Source: Candidatus Gastranaerophilales bacterium (GTDB lineage: Bacteria > Cyanobacteriota > Vampirovibrionia > Gastranaerophilales > Gastranaerophilaceae). Taken from it: a DNA stretch of 34,102 nt. The notes under the pieces were generated by a model. It was not told the DNA's origin. It ran no database searches and saw only the letters and a list, made by a program, of their open reading frames with translations. The translations under genes and the position numbers were made by a program. The stretch lies in the NCBI GenBank assembly GCA_944325005.1, contig CALUYO010000017.1, positions 1-34,102 on the forward strand, given 5' to 3'. Position 1 is the first letter of the stretch. The number at the start of each line of letters is the position of its first letter. This document shows, in pieces, positions 1 through 8,046 of the stretch.

Positions 1-50
1 ACTCCTAAATAATAAACACTAAAAGAGACCATTAGGATGCAGAAAACGAC

Positions 51-76
51 CCACTCAGTAATGAGTGGTTTTTTTT
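51..76 (+). terminator. Rho-independent terminator
   Basis: A perfect 7-bp stem (51-57 with 62-68, loop GTAA) is followed by eight T at 69-76. On the plus strand it would end a gene lying left of the window. A short A run at 43-46 may let it also work weakly for rsmG on the minus strand. Confidence 0.8.
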
Positions 77-80
77 ATAG

Positions 81-677
81 TTATACTACAGGTTTTATAA
101 CAACCAAATTCCTTGTATGGTTTTCTTCCATAGGCAGATCATATTTGATTATATCAACTACTTTTGCATTATATTTTTTTAGTATTTTTTGAGCTTCTTT
201 AATTTCATCTTCTGTACGCAAAGATTTATAAGCAATAAAATATCCATCTTTATTCAAAAGAGGCATAGCGTATTCTGTAATAACTTTTAGTGGTGCAACT
301 GCGCGTGAAGTTATAATATCAAATTTTTCTTTTATATTTTCTGCCCTTTCACAAATAGGATAAAGATTTTTTATGTTAAGTTCAGATTTTATATTTTCTA
401 TTGCATTAATTTTTTTTCTGATGCTGTCCAGAGCATACACATTAATATCCGGATATGCTATTGCAACGGGTAATGCCGGAAAACCCCCGCCGGTTCCGAT
501 ATCGAGGAGAGTTTTATATTTTGAGGAATATTTTTCAAAGAATTTTTCAATAGAAAGGCTGTCAAAAATATGTTTTTCCCACAAAAATTTTTCATCATTT
601 TTAGATATCAAGTTAAGTTTTGCGTTTTGATTTAAGAATACTTTTATATAATTATTAAAAAATTCTCTGTTCTTCAT
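81..677 (-). CDS. rsmG: 16S rRNA (guanine-527-N7)-methyltransferase RsmG
   Basis: RsmG (GidB) methylates G527 of 16S rRNA with S-adenosylmethionine in the cytoplasm. At 198 aa it is close to the usual length of about 205-240. The N-terminal helix pair is followed by the SAM-binding motif LLDIGTGGGFPALP (near residue 58), then the 'ITSRAVAPL' segment and 'AYKS' typical of the family. Its ATG overlaps the stop codon of the upstream ATPase gene as TAATG, so translation is probably coupled and the two genes share one message. I see no broken motif. The family call is firm; the coupling partner is unusual. Confidence 0.95.
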   Translation of the reverse strand: MKNREFFNNYIKVFLNQNAKLNLISKNDEKFLWEKHIFDSLSIEKFFEKYSSKYKTLLDIGTGGGFPALPVAIAYPDINVYALDSIRKKINAIENIKSELNIKNLYPICERAENIKEKFDIITSRAVAPLKVITEYAMPLLNKDGYFIAYKSLRTEDEIKEAQKILKKYNAKVVDIIKYDLPMEENHTRNLVVIKPVV

Positions 678-3004
678 TATATTCCTAGTTTCTGTATGTC
701 ATTAATACGTCTGTCAATTTTAAGTATATTATCAGGTGTAAAATTATTTACTGCAAGTTTTCTGGCACTTTGATAATGTGACAGAGCAGTCCTGTAATCT
801 TTTTTATTATAATAATAATCCCCGAGCGCAATATCTGATGATGCAATATAGAATGTTTCATTTAATTCAACTGCACATGCTTTTGCTTTTTTTAGATATT
901 CAAGGCTTTTTTCCGGTGACTTAAATGAAATGATTTCCGCAAGTTTCATTGATGATACATATATGCCGTTGTAATTAGTTGATAATTCATCAAGTCTCAG
1001 GCTTTCCTGGAGGTATTTAACGGCTAAATCCGATTTATCGTTTTCATCATAAATTGATGCAAGATTTGTAAGTGATGAGGATAAATAGGCATTAATTTTT
1101 GGCTCTTGAGAGGTTTCTACACATTTTTTATAGTATTTTACGGCGTTTTCAATATCGCCTTCTTCGTCACAGTTTAATGCATATTTAAAATACAGTTCGC
1201 ATAGAACGCTTTTTTCAATTCCTGCAACAGATGCCGGAAGTACGTCCTTAACACTTGCACCGGTTATACTTGCAAGGAGAAGTTTTGATTTTATAGTTAA
1301 ATTTATTGAAATATTTTCTTCGAGTATTTCCTTAAGAATTTTTTCTGCACAATCACGTTTAAAAGTAATGTAGTAAATATTTGCAATTTCATATTTGCAT
1401 TCGTTAATTTTTTCGGTATCCCCCGTTGATACGTAAAATTCAACGGCAAGTTCATAATATTTCAATGCATTAAACCAGTCTGACAACCTGTTGAAATTTA
1501 TGGCAAGTTTAGTGTAAAGAACGGGTAAAAATGTATAGTAATCGTCATCAGTATTCATGGTTAAGGCTTTTTGGTAAATCATAATTACTTTTTTGTAGTT
1601 AAATTTTTGTTCTTCCTGCTTGGCGAGATTAATTAAATTAACAAGAGATAAATTTTTTATTTCTTCAAGCGTTTTATTTTTCTGATCGGATATATCTACA
1701 AATTTATTTATAGAATTTGCAATTTTATTCATTATTTCTATTTCATCTTCTTCAGAATCGAATACAAATGATATTTTTTTTATTTTTTCATCTTTTTCCT
1801 TTATTGTTTTCGGGATTTGTTCGGGAATTTTTTGTTCAATAACTTGTGCTTCCGGGATTGCTTTTTGCAGTAATACAGGTTTTCTGGGGATGAAAAGCCC
1901 GTGGTATTCAATCTCTTTACGCATTGTTTGCCGTGAAATAAGTAAATCTCTTTCAAGCGGTTTTAATGGCAGCTGGGTATTGTAAAGTTCTACACAATTC
2001 TTATGAATTTTTACTGCAATATTTTCGGCAATAGAGTTTTCTGCTATCACTTTATAATAGTCCTGAAGATAAATCATAGAACCTTCTCTTGTAAGAACTA
2101 AATTATCCGTAAAATATGCGATTTTATCCGCGTCATAAAGGTTCAACGTCTTTAAAAGCTTTACGCTTACGGGGTGCCGCATAATTGTCAGGAATCTTAT
2201 AAGGTGCCCGCTTACAGGATCAACAAGCGACAAAGCTTCTCGTAAAATAAAGTCATTAAATGAAAGAAAGCTTTTTGTAAACCCCGATAGAAATTCTGTA
2301 AGGCTTAACCTTCTGATTTGCATTATTTTTATTGAAAGTGTTGTATAGAAAAAGTATCCTCTTGAGTATTTATATAATTCATCTGACAACGGTCCTATCT
2401 GTTTAATATCTTCCGATTTGAGATATTTTTCAAAAATTCCTTTGTCAAGAGCTGTTACAGCTGTTTTTTCGTAATCAATCTCAAAGTCTGCGTAGTCAAA
2501 TTTTCTGGAAATAAGAATTATTTTAATCTTTCCTGTTTTTACAATATGTGAAAAGAAATTTAAAATTTCCTGCTTATTATCTTTTAGTATTTGTTCAAAA
2601 GAATTGATTATGATTACTATTGGCTTGCTGATAGACTCGAAATAAGCATTAATTTTCTGTGTAAAATTTTCTGTTCTTGCCTTTGGCATCTGTATTACAT
2701 TCTGAGCGGTAAGTCTTTTAAACGTTTCAAAGAATTCCAGCAGAATGTCATCAAGAATAGTTGTCTCAAAACAATTGTATCTTAATGTAATAACGTTATC
2801 TTTTAAAAAAGATAGAGCCTGATTTACAACATAAATTTTTCCTGTTCCCATAAACCCGTTTAACAGGAATAACTTCTTATCAGAATCAAAAAAATTTATA
2901 ATTTTTTCAATCTGATTAATATTATTTTCAATAAGAAACGGATTAATTCCAATATCTTGCTTTAATATCGTTTTTTTGTCGGCAGCTTCTGCTATAAATT
3001 CCAT
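677..3004 (-). CDS. STAND-like P-loop ATPase with C-terminal TPR repeats
   Basis: A 775-aa protein. Residues 1-370 resemble the AAA/STAND ATPase fold: a P-loop at G50-FMGTGK-I57, a hydrophobic strand 'IVIIINSFE' (129-137) where Walker B should be, and 'IILISRKFD' (162-170) at the sensor strand. The P-loop ends in Ile instead of Ser/Thr and the Walker B acidic residue is Asn134, so nucleotide hydrolysis may be weak or absent. A Lys/Glu linker (about 395-420) leads to TPR-like helix pairs from about 450 to 770 (for example around 'ALKYYELAVEFY' and 'AVKYYKKCVETS'). No signal peptide or membrane segment is seen. It is translationally coupled to rsmG. No function can be assigned; a scaffold or regulatory role is a guess. 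Confidence 0.75.
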   Translation of the reverse strand: MEFIAEAADKKTILKQDIGINPFLIENNINQIEKIINFFDSDKKLFLLNGFMGTGKIYVVNQALSFLKDNVITLRYNCFETTILDDILLEFFETFKRLTAQNVIQMPKARTENFTQKINAYFESISKPIVIIINSFEQILKDNKQEILNFFSHIVKTGKIKIILISRKFDYADFEIDYEKTAVTALDKGIFEKYLKSEDIKQIGPLSDELYKYSRGYFFYTTLSIKIMQIRRLSLTEFLSGFTKSFLSFNDFILREALSLVDPVSGHLIRFLTIMRHPVSVKLLKTLNLYDADKIAYFTDNLVLTREGSMIYLQDYYKVIAENSIAENIAVKIHKNCVELYNTQLPLKPLERDLLISRQTMRKEIEYHGLFIPRKPVLLQKAIPEAQVIEQKIPEQIPKTIKEKDEKIKKISFVFDSEEDEIEIMNKIANSINKFVDISDQKNKTLEEIKNLSLVNLINLAKQEEQKFNYKKVIMIYQKALTMNTDDDYYTFLPVLYTKLAINFNRLSDWFNALKYYELAVEFYVSTGDTEKINECKYEIANIYYITFKRDCAEKILKEILEENISINLTIKSKLLLASITGASVKDVLPASVAGIEKSVLCELYFKYALNCDEEGDIENAVKYYKKCVETSQEPKINAYLSSSLTNLASIYDENDKSDLAVKYLQESLRLDELSTNYNGIYVSSMKLAEIISFKSPEKSLEYLKKAKACAVELNETFYIASSDIALGDYYYNKKDYRTALSHYQSARKLAVNNFTPDNILKIDRRINDIQKLGI

Positions 3005-3010
3005 AAAGCT

Positions 3011-3062
3011 ATATTAATAGATTTTTTAAAATTTTGCAAATCAAATATTTTTATAGTACAAT
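3011..3062. promoter_or_regulatory. Back-to-back promoters sharing a palindromic -35
   Basis: The palindromic hexamer TTGCAA at 3034-3039 can serve as -35 in both directions. Plus strand: 17-bp spacer, then TACAAT at 3057-3062, driving the envelope operon. Minus strand: 17-bp spacer, then TAATAT (read from 3016 to 3011), whose expected start site is the A of the ATPase ATG at 3004. Boxes were matched by eye. Confidence 0.5.
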
Positions 3063-3093
3063 CTTATTACAGTAGTAAACCAAGGGGAAACGG

Positions 3094-3198
3094 ATGGAAT
3101 TTTTCAGAAAACACCAGAAGGCAATAGTTGCAGTAATTGCAGTAACTTTTATTGCTTGGACTGTCGGATTAATGCTACTGCCTCTTATGGTTAAATAG
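3094..3198 (+). CDS. 34-aa single-pass membrane microprotein
   Basis: A short ORF with a good ribosome site (AAGGGGA, 3083-3089) ends two bases before the next start at 3201. The product begins MEFFRKHQKAI, then a hydrophobic span of about 20 residues (VAVIAVTFIAWTVGLMLLP) and a short basic end. 'FFRKHQKAI...FIAW' resembles the N-terminal anchor of PpiD/SurA_N-type chaperones, but no chaperone or isomerase domain follows. It would be an inner-membrane protein with a basic cytoplasmic N-terminus. It is the first gene of the envelope operon. It may be a stand-alone anchor peptide, a leader whose translation feeds the next gene, or a relic. Function unknown. Confidence 0.6.
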   Translation: MEFFRKHQKAIVAVIAVTFIAWTVGLMLLPLMVK

Positions 3199-3200
3199 AT

Positions 3201-4325
3201 ATGGGTATTAGGAAATTTATAAAAAATATATTTATAGTATTTATTGCTCTGCTTATAGGAAATATAAGCCTGTTTGCAAACGCTGATCAGCTTAAAACAA
3301 TTAAGCAGAAACAAAAAGTTACCCATGAAAAAATTAAACGGCTTAAAGTTCTTGAGCACCTTGAAAAAAATAAGCTTTATAAAAACCAGCAGAAACTTGA
3401 ACAGGCATCAAATACTTTACAGCAGTCAAGAAATGAATATTATACTCTGGAAGCTCAGTTGATCCGGATGGAAAAAGAGCTTGCGGCTTCCGTTGCCGAG
3501 TATAATAAAGCCAATGTTGATATGCGAAAACGTATCAGACAGGTTTATAAAAATCAGAGAACAGGAATGTTTGAATTAATTCTGACTGCTAAAGATTTGA
3601 ATTCCCTACTGGATGTCCTATATTTTGAAAAAATTGTTCTAAAGAAAGATTATGCCAAAATTGTATCAGTAAGAGCAAAATCTCAAAAAATTGCAATGAT
3701 GAAAAAAGGTATTGAAGCTAAGAAAATTGCTCTTGCACAGTCTATTCAAGAGATCAATTCGCAGAAGAAAGACATTAAGTATGCTATTGCTCAAAACCAG
3801 AGTATGATTAATAAATATAAAACTGACCGTAGAACTTACGAAAAGGCTGAAAGAGAGCTTGCACGTCAGTCTGCAAATATTCAAAGTATGATAGCACGCA
3901 ATCGTGGCGGTTCAACAGTTAAAATTACATCATCAGGTTTTATTAAACCTATTGGCGGAAGAATTACGTCACCTTTCGGCTGGAGGACACACCCTATTTT
4001 TAATAGCAGAACTTTCCATTCCGGAGTTGATATTGCAGGTCCTAACAGAGGCAGTATAAAAGCTTCTAATTCAGGAAAGGTAATTTATTCCGGATGGTAT
4101 GGAGGATATGGTAAAGTTGTTATTCTTGATCATGGGGTTGTTAACGGAAAGCCAACAACTACGCTATATGCTCATATGTCATCAATCAGGGTAGGTCAGG
4201 GGCAGTTTGTTAATAAGGGAGATGTTGTAGGATATGAAGGAACTACGGGCTATAGCACCGGCCCCCATGTCCATTTCGAAGTTCGTATTAACGGTAAACC
4301 AAATAATCCGTTGAATTATATTTAA
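3201..4325 (+). CDS. M23 murein endopeptidase with coiled coil (EnvC-like)
   Basis: A 374-aa periplasmic peptidoglycan hydrolase or amidase activator. A signal peptide covers residues 1-27 (MGIRKFIKN then a hydrophobic core, cut near 'FANA|D'). A long coiled coil (about 28-235) is followed by a LytM/M23 domain (about 250-374). The zinc and catalytic residues of active M23 enzymes are present: H273 and D277 in HSGVD, H325 in YAHM, and H356/H358 in HVHFE. In enterobacterial EnvC these are degenerate, so this protein may cut peptide cross-links itself rather than only activate amidases. The start lies two bases after the microprotein stop with no strong ribosome site of its own, so coupling is likely. 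It is followed after 17 bp by the LptD-like gene. Confidence 0.88.
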   Translation: MGIRKFIKNIFIVFIALLIGNISLFANADQLKTIKQKQKVTHEKIKRLKVLEHLEKNKLYKNQQKLEQASNTLQQSRNEYYTLEAQLIRMEKELAASVAEYNKANVDMRKRIRQVYKNQRTGMFELILTAKDLNSLLDVLYFEKIVLKKDYAKIVSVRAKSQKIAMMKKGIEAKKIALAQSIQEINSQKKDIKYAIAQNQSMINKYKTDRRTYEKAERELARQSANIQSMIARNRGGSTVKITSSGFIKPIGGRITSPFGWRTHPIFNSRTFHSGVDIAGPNRGSIKASNSGKVIYSGWYGGYGKVVILDHGVVNGKPTTTLYAHMSSIRVGQGQFVNKGDVVGYEGTTGYSTGPHVHFEVRINGKPNNPLNYI

Positions 4326-4342
4326 CCTAAAAGGCAGGGAAT

Positions 4343-6562
4343 TTGAAGAAAAATTTATTGATTACAGCATTAATATTGGCAGTTTCATCTCAGGCAGTAT
4401 TGTCTGCAGAGCTTATCAAATCTCCTGAGGATTTGGAAGACATTTTTACCGACAGTTTTTATGAATCCCCTCTTTCCGCTCCTATGCCTAAAGTTGAGGT
4501 TACTGAGGGCAGCGTTACCAAGCCGGTAAGAGGTATGCCGGTATTTAAAAAAGTTCGTATTAAAATAACTAATCATCTACGTGAAAAAGAATATAAAAAG
4601 ACTTTGGAGCTTCTTGAAAAAGAAGAGCAGGAACGTGAAAAGCAGGAAAAATTAGAGCAGGATGAGTTAAATAAAGAACTTAACATTAACTTTAAAAAGA
4701 CTGATGAAGAACCCCAAAATGTAGAAAAAGAAAATTCAAATGAAGTTAATAATGTTGAACGGCAGGAAAAAACGCTTGAACTTGAAGGCGGCGTAAAACA
4801 GCATGTTACATCTAATGATGTTGTTCTTGATGCCGATAATATTGATTATGACGATAAGACACTTGATATAATTGCTACAGGATCTCCAGTTTTAATATTT
4901 CCCCCGCAGAATGTAACTATTAAAGCTGACAAGATGGTATATAATAATGCATCAAATATTTTGAAGGCGTATGGTAAAGTTGAAGTTATCAGAGATGGTA
5001 AAAGTATTTTTGGCGACTATATGCAGATTAACATGAATGAAGAAAATGCATTCATGGATAATATGAATACAAAGGCTTCTATGCTTACCGTAAAAGCGAG
5101 AAAGTCCGAAATGAAAGATGATAAAATCATAATGTATGACGGTAAGTTATCCTCTGAAGAATCCTACATTTTGGATTTTCATACCAAAATGATCGGCGGG
5201 AATAATTTTAATAGAATGATTATTGACGATGAAGAAAGATCTTCAATAACTGATGAACTGGGTGATACAGCTATTAATATTAAAGCTAAAGATATTATTC
5301 TTAATGCAAAAAGGGATCATGACGTAATAACGTTGAAAAAAGCTCAAATAAGTTATGGGGATACAACTTTGTTTACTATTCCTTCAATAACTGCGCATAC
5401 AAATAAAAAACGGGAATTCTTCGACGCCAATTATCCGGAATTTGGTTCTCGCGGACGATTAGGAATGTTTTTAGGACCGGGTTTTGTATTTGACACCCCG
5501 CTTCAGGGCGGTTCTACTTTAAAAGTAATGCCGATTTTAAATAATAAAAGCGGACTTGGTTTTGGTGGGATGTTGAAATATCGTAGTGCTACTAACTATA
5601 CTGATTTCGCTTATGGGTCTGCTGCAGATGTTTTTATCTTGAAAGGTAAACAATACTTTGATGATAAATTATATATGCAGTACGGTGCGAATTCATATAT
5701 GGATGAATGGTTCTTCGGTCCGCGAATGCCTAAGTATACTGCTGAATTAATTTATCATGACAGGGGAGTAATCCCTTCTACAATAGGCAAGGGGCTAAAC
5801 TTAAATTTTAGACATCGTTTTGGGTTTGGTTATATGCAGAATAATGATGTTAACAGGCATGGTGAAAATATTCCGGCCGCGGATGTCGGTACTATAAGAA
5901 CCAGATATATGGCCGAAGCATCTCAGACTTTATTTAATTATGTTGATAAAGAAAAGCTTACAGCATTAAATCTTGCTCTTGTAATGCAGGGTAGTGCTGC
6001 TTTATATGGAACCGGAGACACTCAATTTGTCGGAAGAATAGGCCCAAGAGTTCATACTCAGTATAAATACTGGATGCAGGATATAGGTTTCTTTGCATCA
6101 GCATATCAGGATGGAACACCTATGCAAATGTATGACATGTATCGTTATGGTCATGCTAATGTTTATATCAGAGAAGCTTTACGACTTAATAAATATCTTA
6201 CGGTTGCCTGGTCAGGCTCACTTACGATGACCGGAGATTCTCCAAATGGCGAAATGTTTCAGGAGAATTCTTTTATAGTTGCGCTGGGACCTGATGATTT
6301 TAAAATAAATATCGGTTATGACTGGGTAAGACGCCAGACTTATTTTGCCTTTGTTGTTGCTATGGATACGAAGGGTTCCTCGGTCGAATTTGACCGTATG
6401 GAAATTAAACACCCTGACAGACTTGCAAAAAGTAATCAGGAAGAACCTGAATTAAAGGTTTATGATATTGAAAATTCTTCAGTCAATAGTAAGCAATCAC
6501 AGAAAAAAATGATGTATGCTGAAGTCATAGATATTGAAGATCCTGATAAGGAACAAATTTAG
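4343..6562 (+). CDS. lptD: OstA/LptD-like outer-membrane LPS assembly protein
   Basis: A 739-aa secreted protein with a TTG start placed 3 nt after an AGGCAGGGA ribosome site. A signal peptide (residues 1-22, 'MKKNLLITALILAVSSQAVL', cut at SA|E) is followed by a Glu/Lys-rich charged segment (about 80-150). An OstA-type beta-jellyroll follows (about 155-245: VVLDADNIDYDDKTLDIIATG, 'ADKMVYNN', 'YGKVEVIRDGKSIFGDYMQIN'). A long Gly/aromatic-rich part (about 365-680) looks like beta-barrel strands. The neighbours lpxI and lpxB support a role in delivering lipopolysaccharide to the outer membrane. About 55 hydrophilic residues follow the last barrel-like strand, which is unusual for an outer-membrane protein. 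The barrel could instead belong to an LptD relative of other function. Confidence 0.68.
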   Translation: MKKNLLITALILAVSSQAVLSAELIKSPEDLEDIFTDSFYESPLSAPMPKVEVTEGSVTKPVRGMPVFKKVRIKITNHLREKEYKKTLELLEKEEQEREKQEKLEQDELNKELNINFKKTDEEPQNVEKENSNEVNNVERQEKTLELEGGVKQHVTSNDVVLDADNIDYDDKTLDIIATGSPVLIFPPQNVTIKADKMVYNNASNILKAYGKVEVIRDGKSIFGDYMQINMNEENAFMDNMNTKASMLTVKARKSEMKDDKIIMYDGKLSSEESYILDFHTKMIGGNNFNRMIIDDEERSSITDELGDTAINIKAKDIILNAKRDHDVITLKKAQISYGDTTLFTIPSITAHTNKKREFFDANYPEFGSRGRLGMFLGPGFVFDTPLQGGSTLKVMPILNNKSGLGFGGMLKYRSATNYTDFAYGSAADVFILKGKQYFDDKLYMQYGANSYMDEWFFGPRMPKYTAELIYHDRGVIPSTIGKGLNLNFRHRFGFGYMQNNDVNRHGENIPAADVGTIRTRYMAEASQTLFNYVDKEKLTALNLALVMQGSAALYGTGDTQFVGRIGPRVHTQYKYWMQDIGFFASAYQDGTPMQMYDMYRYGHANVYIREALRLNKYLTVAWSGSLTMTGDSPNGEMFQENSFIVALGPDDFKINIGYDWVRRQTYFAFVVAMDTKGSSVEFDRMEIKHPDRLAKSNQEEPELKVYDIENSSVNSKQSQKKMMYAEVIDIEDPDKEQI

Positions 6563-7189
6563 ATGAAAAAACTAAAGAAGCTGAAAGAAGAAATAATTGA
6601 ATACGGCAGGCTTGCTGGGTTAAAAAATTTTACCCCCGGATATTCCGGAAATTTTTCAGCAAGGTATGGTGATAAAATCCTTATCACTTCTACAGGTTCT
6701 GCAAACGGCTATCTTTCGGAAGATGAACTGGTATTAATAGATTTTGATGGAAATCTTGTTGAAGATAGTAAAAAACCATCTTCCGAAAAAATGCTCCATG
6801 TTGAATTTTATAAACAGCGTTCTGATGTAAATTATATAATTCATGTGCATTCACCCTATCTGAGCTCTTTTGCCTGCTGTCATATTCCGCTTGATGAGCC
6901 TATAATGGCTGAGAATGTATTTTATTTCGGACAAATTCCGCTTGCAGAGTACGGATTGCCTTCTTCCACGGAACTTGTTGAAAAAACAGCAAAGTATTTT
7001 AAAGATTATGATGCTGTATTAATGGCTAATCATGGTTTTATTGTCGGTGATAAAACTATTAAAGATGCATTTTTGAAATTGGAACTTGCAGAATCTTATG
7101 CGCAGGTCGTATTTAATACAAAAATGTTGGGCGGTGCAGTTTTGTTTAACGACCGTCAGGTTGAAGAGATTAACTCTCTAAAAAAATAG
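6563..7189 (+). CDS. Class II aldolase/adducin family protein
   Basis: A 208-aa cytosolic enzyme of the FucA/AraD/MtnB family, which uses a metal ion to cleave, epimerise or dehydrate phosphorylated sugars. Glycine-rich phosphate-binding parts 'GYSGNFSAR' (26-34) and 'TSTGS' (42-46), the catalytic Glu75 in SSEK and three metal-ligand histidines (H94, H96 in HVHS; H157 in NHGF) are all present, so it should be active. The start directly follows the stop of the preceding gene (TAG-ATG), with AAGGA 10 nt upstream. The substrate cannot be told from sequence; an aldolase inside a lipid A operon is not a standard arrangement. Confidence 0.85.
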   Translation: MKKLKKLKEEIIEYGRLAGLKNFTPGYSGNFSARYGDKILITSTGSANGYLSEDELVLIDFDGNLVEDSKKPSSEKMLHVEFYKQRSDVNYIIHVHSPYLSSFACCHIPLDEPIMAENVFYFGQIPLAEYGLPSSTELVEKTAKYFKDYDAVLMANHGFIVGDKTIKDAFLKLELAESYAQVVFNTKMLGGAVLFNDRQVEEINSLKK

Positions 7190-7192
7190 TTG

Positions 7193-7201
7193 TGATATAA
7201 T
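7193..7201 (+). promoter_or_regulatory. Possible internal extended -10 promoter for lpxI
   Basis: TGA-TATAAT at 7193-7201 is a perfect extended -10 in the 40-bp gap before lpxI. No good -35 is seen. The start site would be near 7208, just ahead of the GAGGA ribosome site. It may add transcription of lpxI-lpxB. Confidence 0.4.
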
Positions 7202-7229
7202 AGTTTGTAGTAAAAGAGGATTTATAAAA

Positions 7230-8045
7230 GTGTCAATAATGTTGGAAAATAAACAGGGATTAATAGCAGGAGACGGTATACTGCCTGTTGAGATGGCGCG
7301 TCATGCTAAAGAAAATGGCTTTGAAATCGTTTGTATTTCTTTAGCAAATGATAATCTGAAAGAATTAAAAAAATATTGTTCAAAGGTCTATTCCTGCCAT
7401 CCGGGAGAAATGACAAAAATTGAAAAAATATTTTGTGATGAAGAAATTAAGCAGGTAACATTTTTAGGTAAAGTCCATAAACGTGTACTTCTACAGTTAC
7501 ACAAATTTGATAAACGTGCTATAGAAATATTAAAGTCTGTTCAAAGACTTAATGATGACGAAGTTATGCTTCTTATTGTTAAAGAATTTGAAAAACATAA
7601 TATTACTGTTTTGGATCAGACTATTTTTATTAAAAATTTAATGATTCCTTCTGGAGTTCTTGGTAAATTAAAACCAACTGAAGCACAGATGGAAGATGTA
7701 AACTACGGTTTCTGGCTCGCAAAAGAAATGGGTAAAGTTGATGTCGGGCAGTCAGTTGTCATTAAGGATAAAATGATTATGGCCGTTGAAGCTATTGAGG
7801 GCACTGATATGTGTATTAAACGAGGTTCTAAATTTGCGAAAAAAGGTGCCGTTGTCGTTAAGGTTTCAAAACCATTTCAGGATAAAAGATTTGATATTCC
7901 GGCTATCGGGTTGCGCACTCTGAAAACGATGAAAAAATACAAAGCAAATTTAATAGCTGTAGAAGCTAATGAGACTATTATCGTAGATCAGGAAAAAGTT
8001 ATCAAATTTGCGGATGACAATAATATTGTAATTATGGCTGTTTAA
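7230..8045 (+). CDS. lpxI: UDP-2,3-diacylglucosamine diphosphatase LpxI
   Basis: LpxI hydrolyses UDP-2,3-diacylglucosamine to 2,3-diacylglucosamine 1-phosphate (lipid X) and UMP, replacing LpxH in many bacteria outside the gamma- and beta-proteobacteria. The length of 271 aa is typical. Family landmarks are 'GLIAGDGILPVEMA' (residues 10-23), 'GKVHKRVL' (80-87), 'DQTIFIKNLMIPSGVLG' and the C-terminal 'MIMAVEAIEGTDMCIKRG' followed by 'VKVSKPFQDKRFDIPAIG'. GTG at 7230 is chosen because GAGGA (7216-7220) lies 9 nt upstream; the in-frame ATG at 7239 would be 18 nt away. The next gene, lpxB, catalyses the following step. Confidence 0.95.
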   Translation: MSIMLENKQGLIAGDGILPVEMARHAKENGFEIVCISLANDNLKELKKYCSKVYSCHPGEMTKIEKIFCDEEIKQVTFLGKVHKRVLLQLHKFDKRAIEILKSVQRLNDDEVMLLIVKEFEKHNITVLDQTIFIKNLMIPSGVLGKLKPTEAQMEDVNYGFWLAKEMGKVDVGQSVVIKDKMIMAVEAIEGTDMCIKRGSKFAKKGAVVVKVSKPFQDKRFDIPAIGLRTLKTMKKYKANLIAVEANETIIVDQEKVIKFADDNNIVIMAV

Positions 8046-8046
8046 T

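Noticed and set aside
3051-3359. 102-aa minus-strand ORF opposite the microprotein and M23 gene
   Set aside because: It runs antisense to two better-supported genes and has no promoter or ribosome site.
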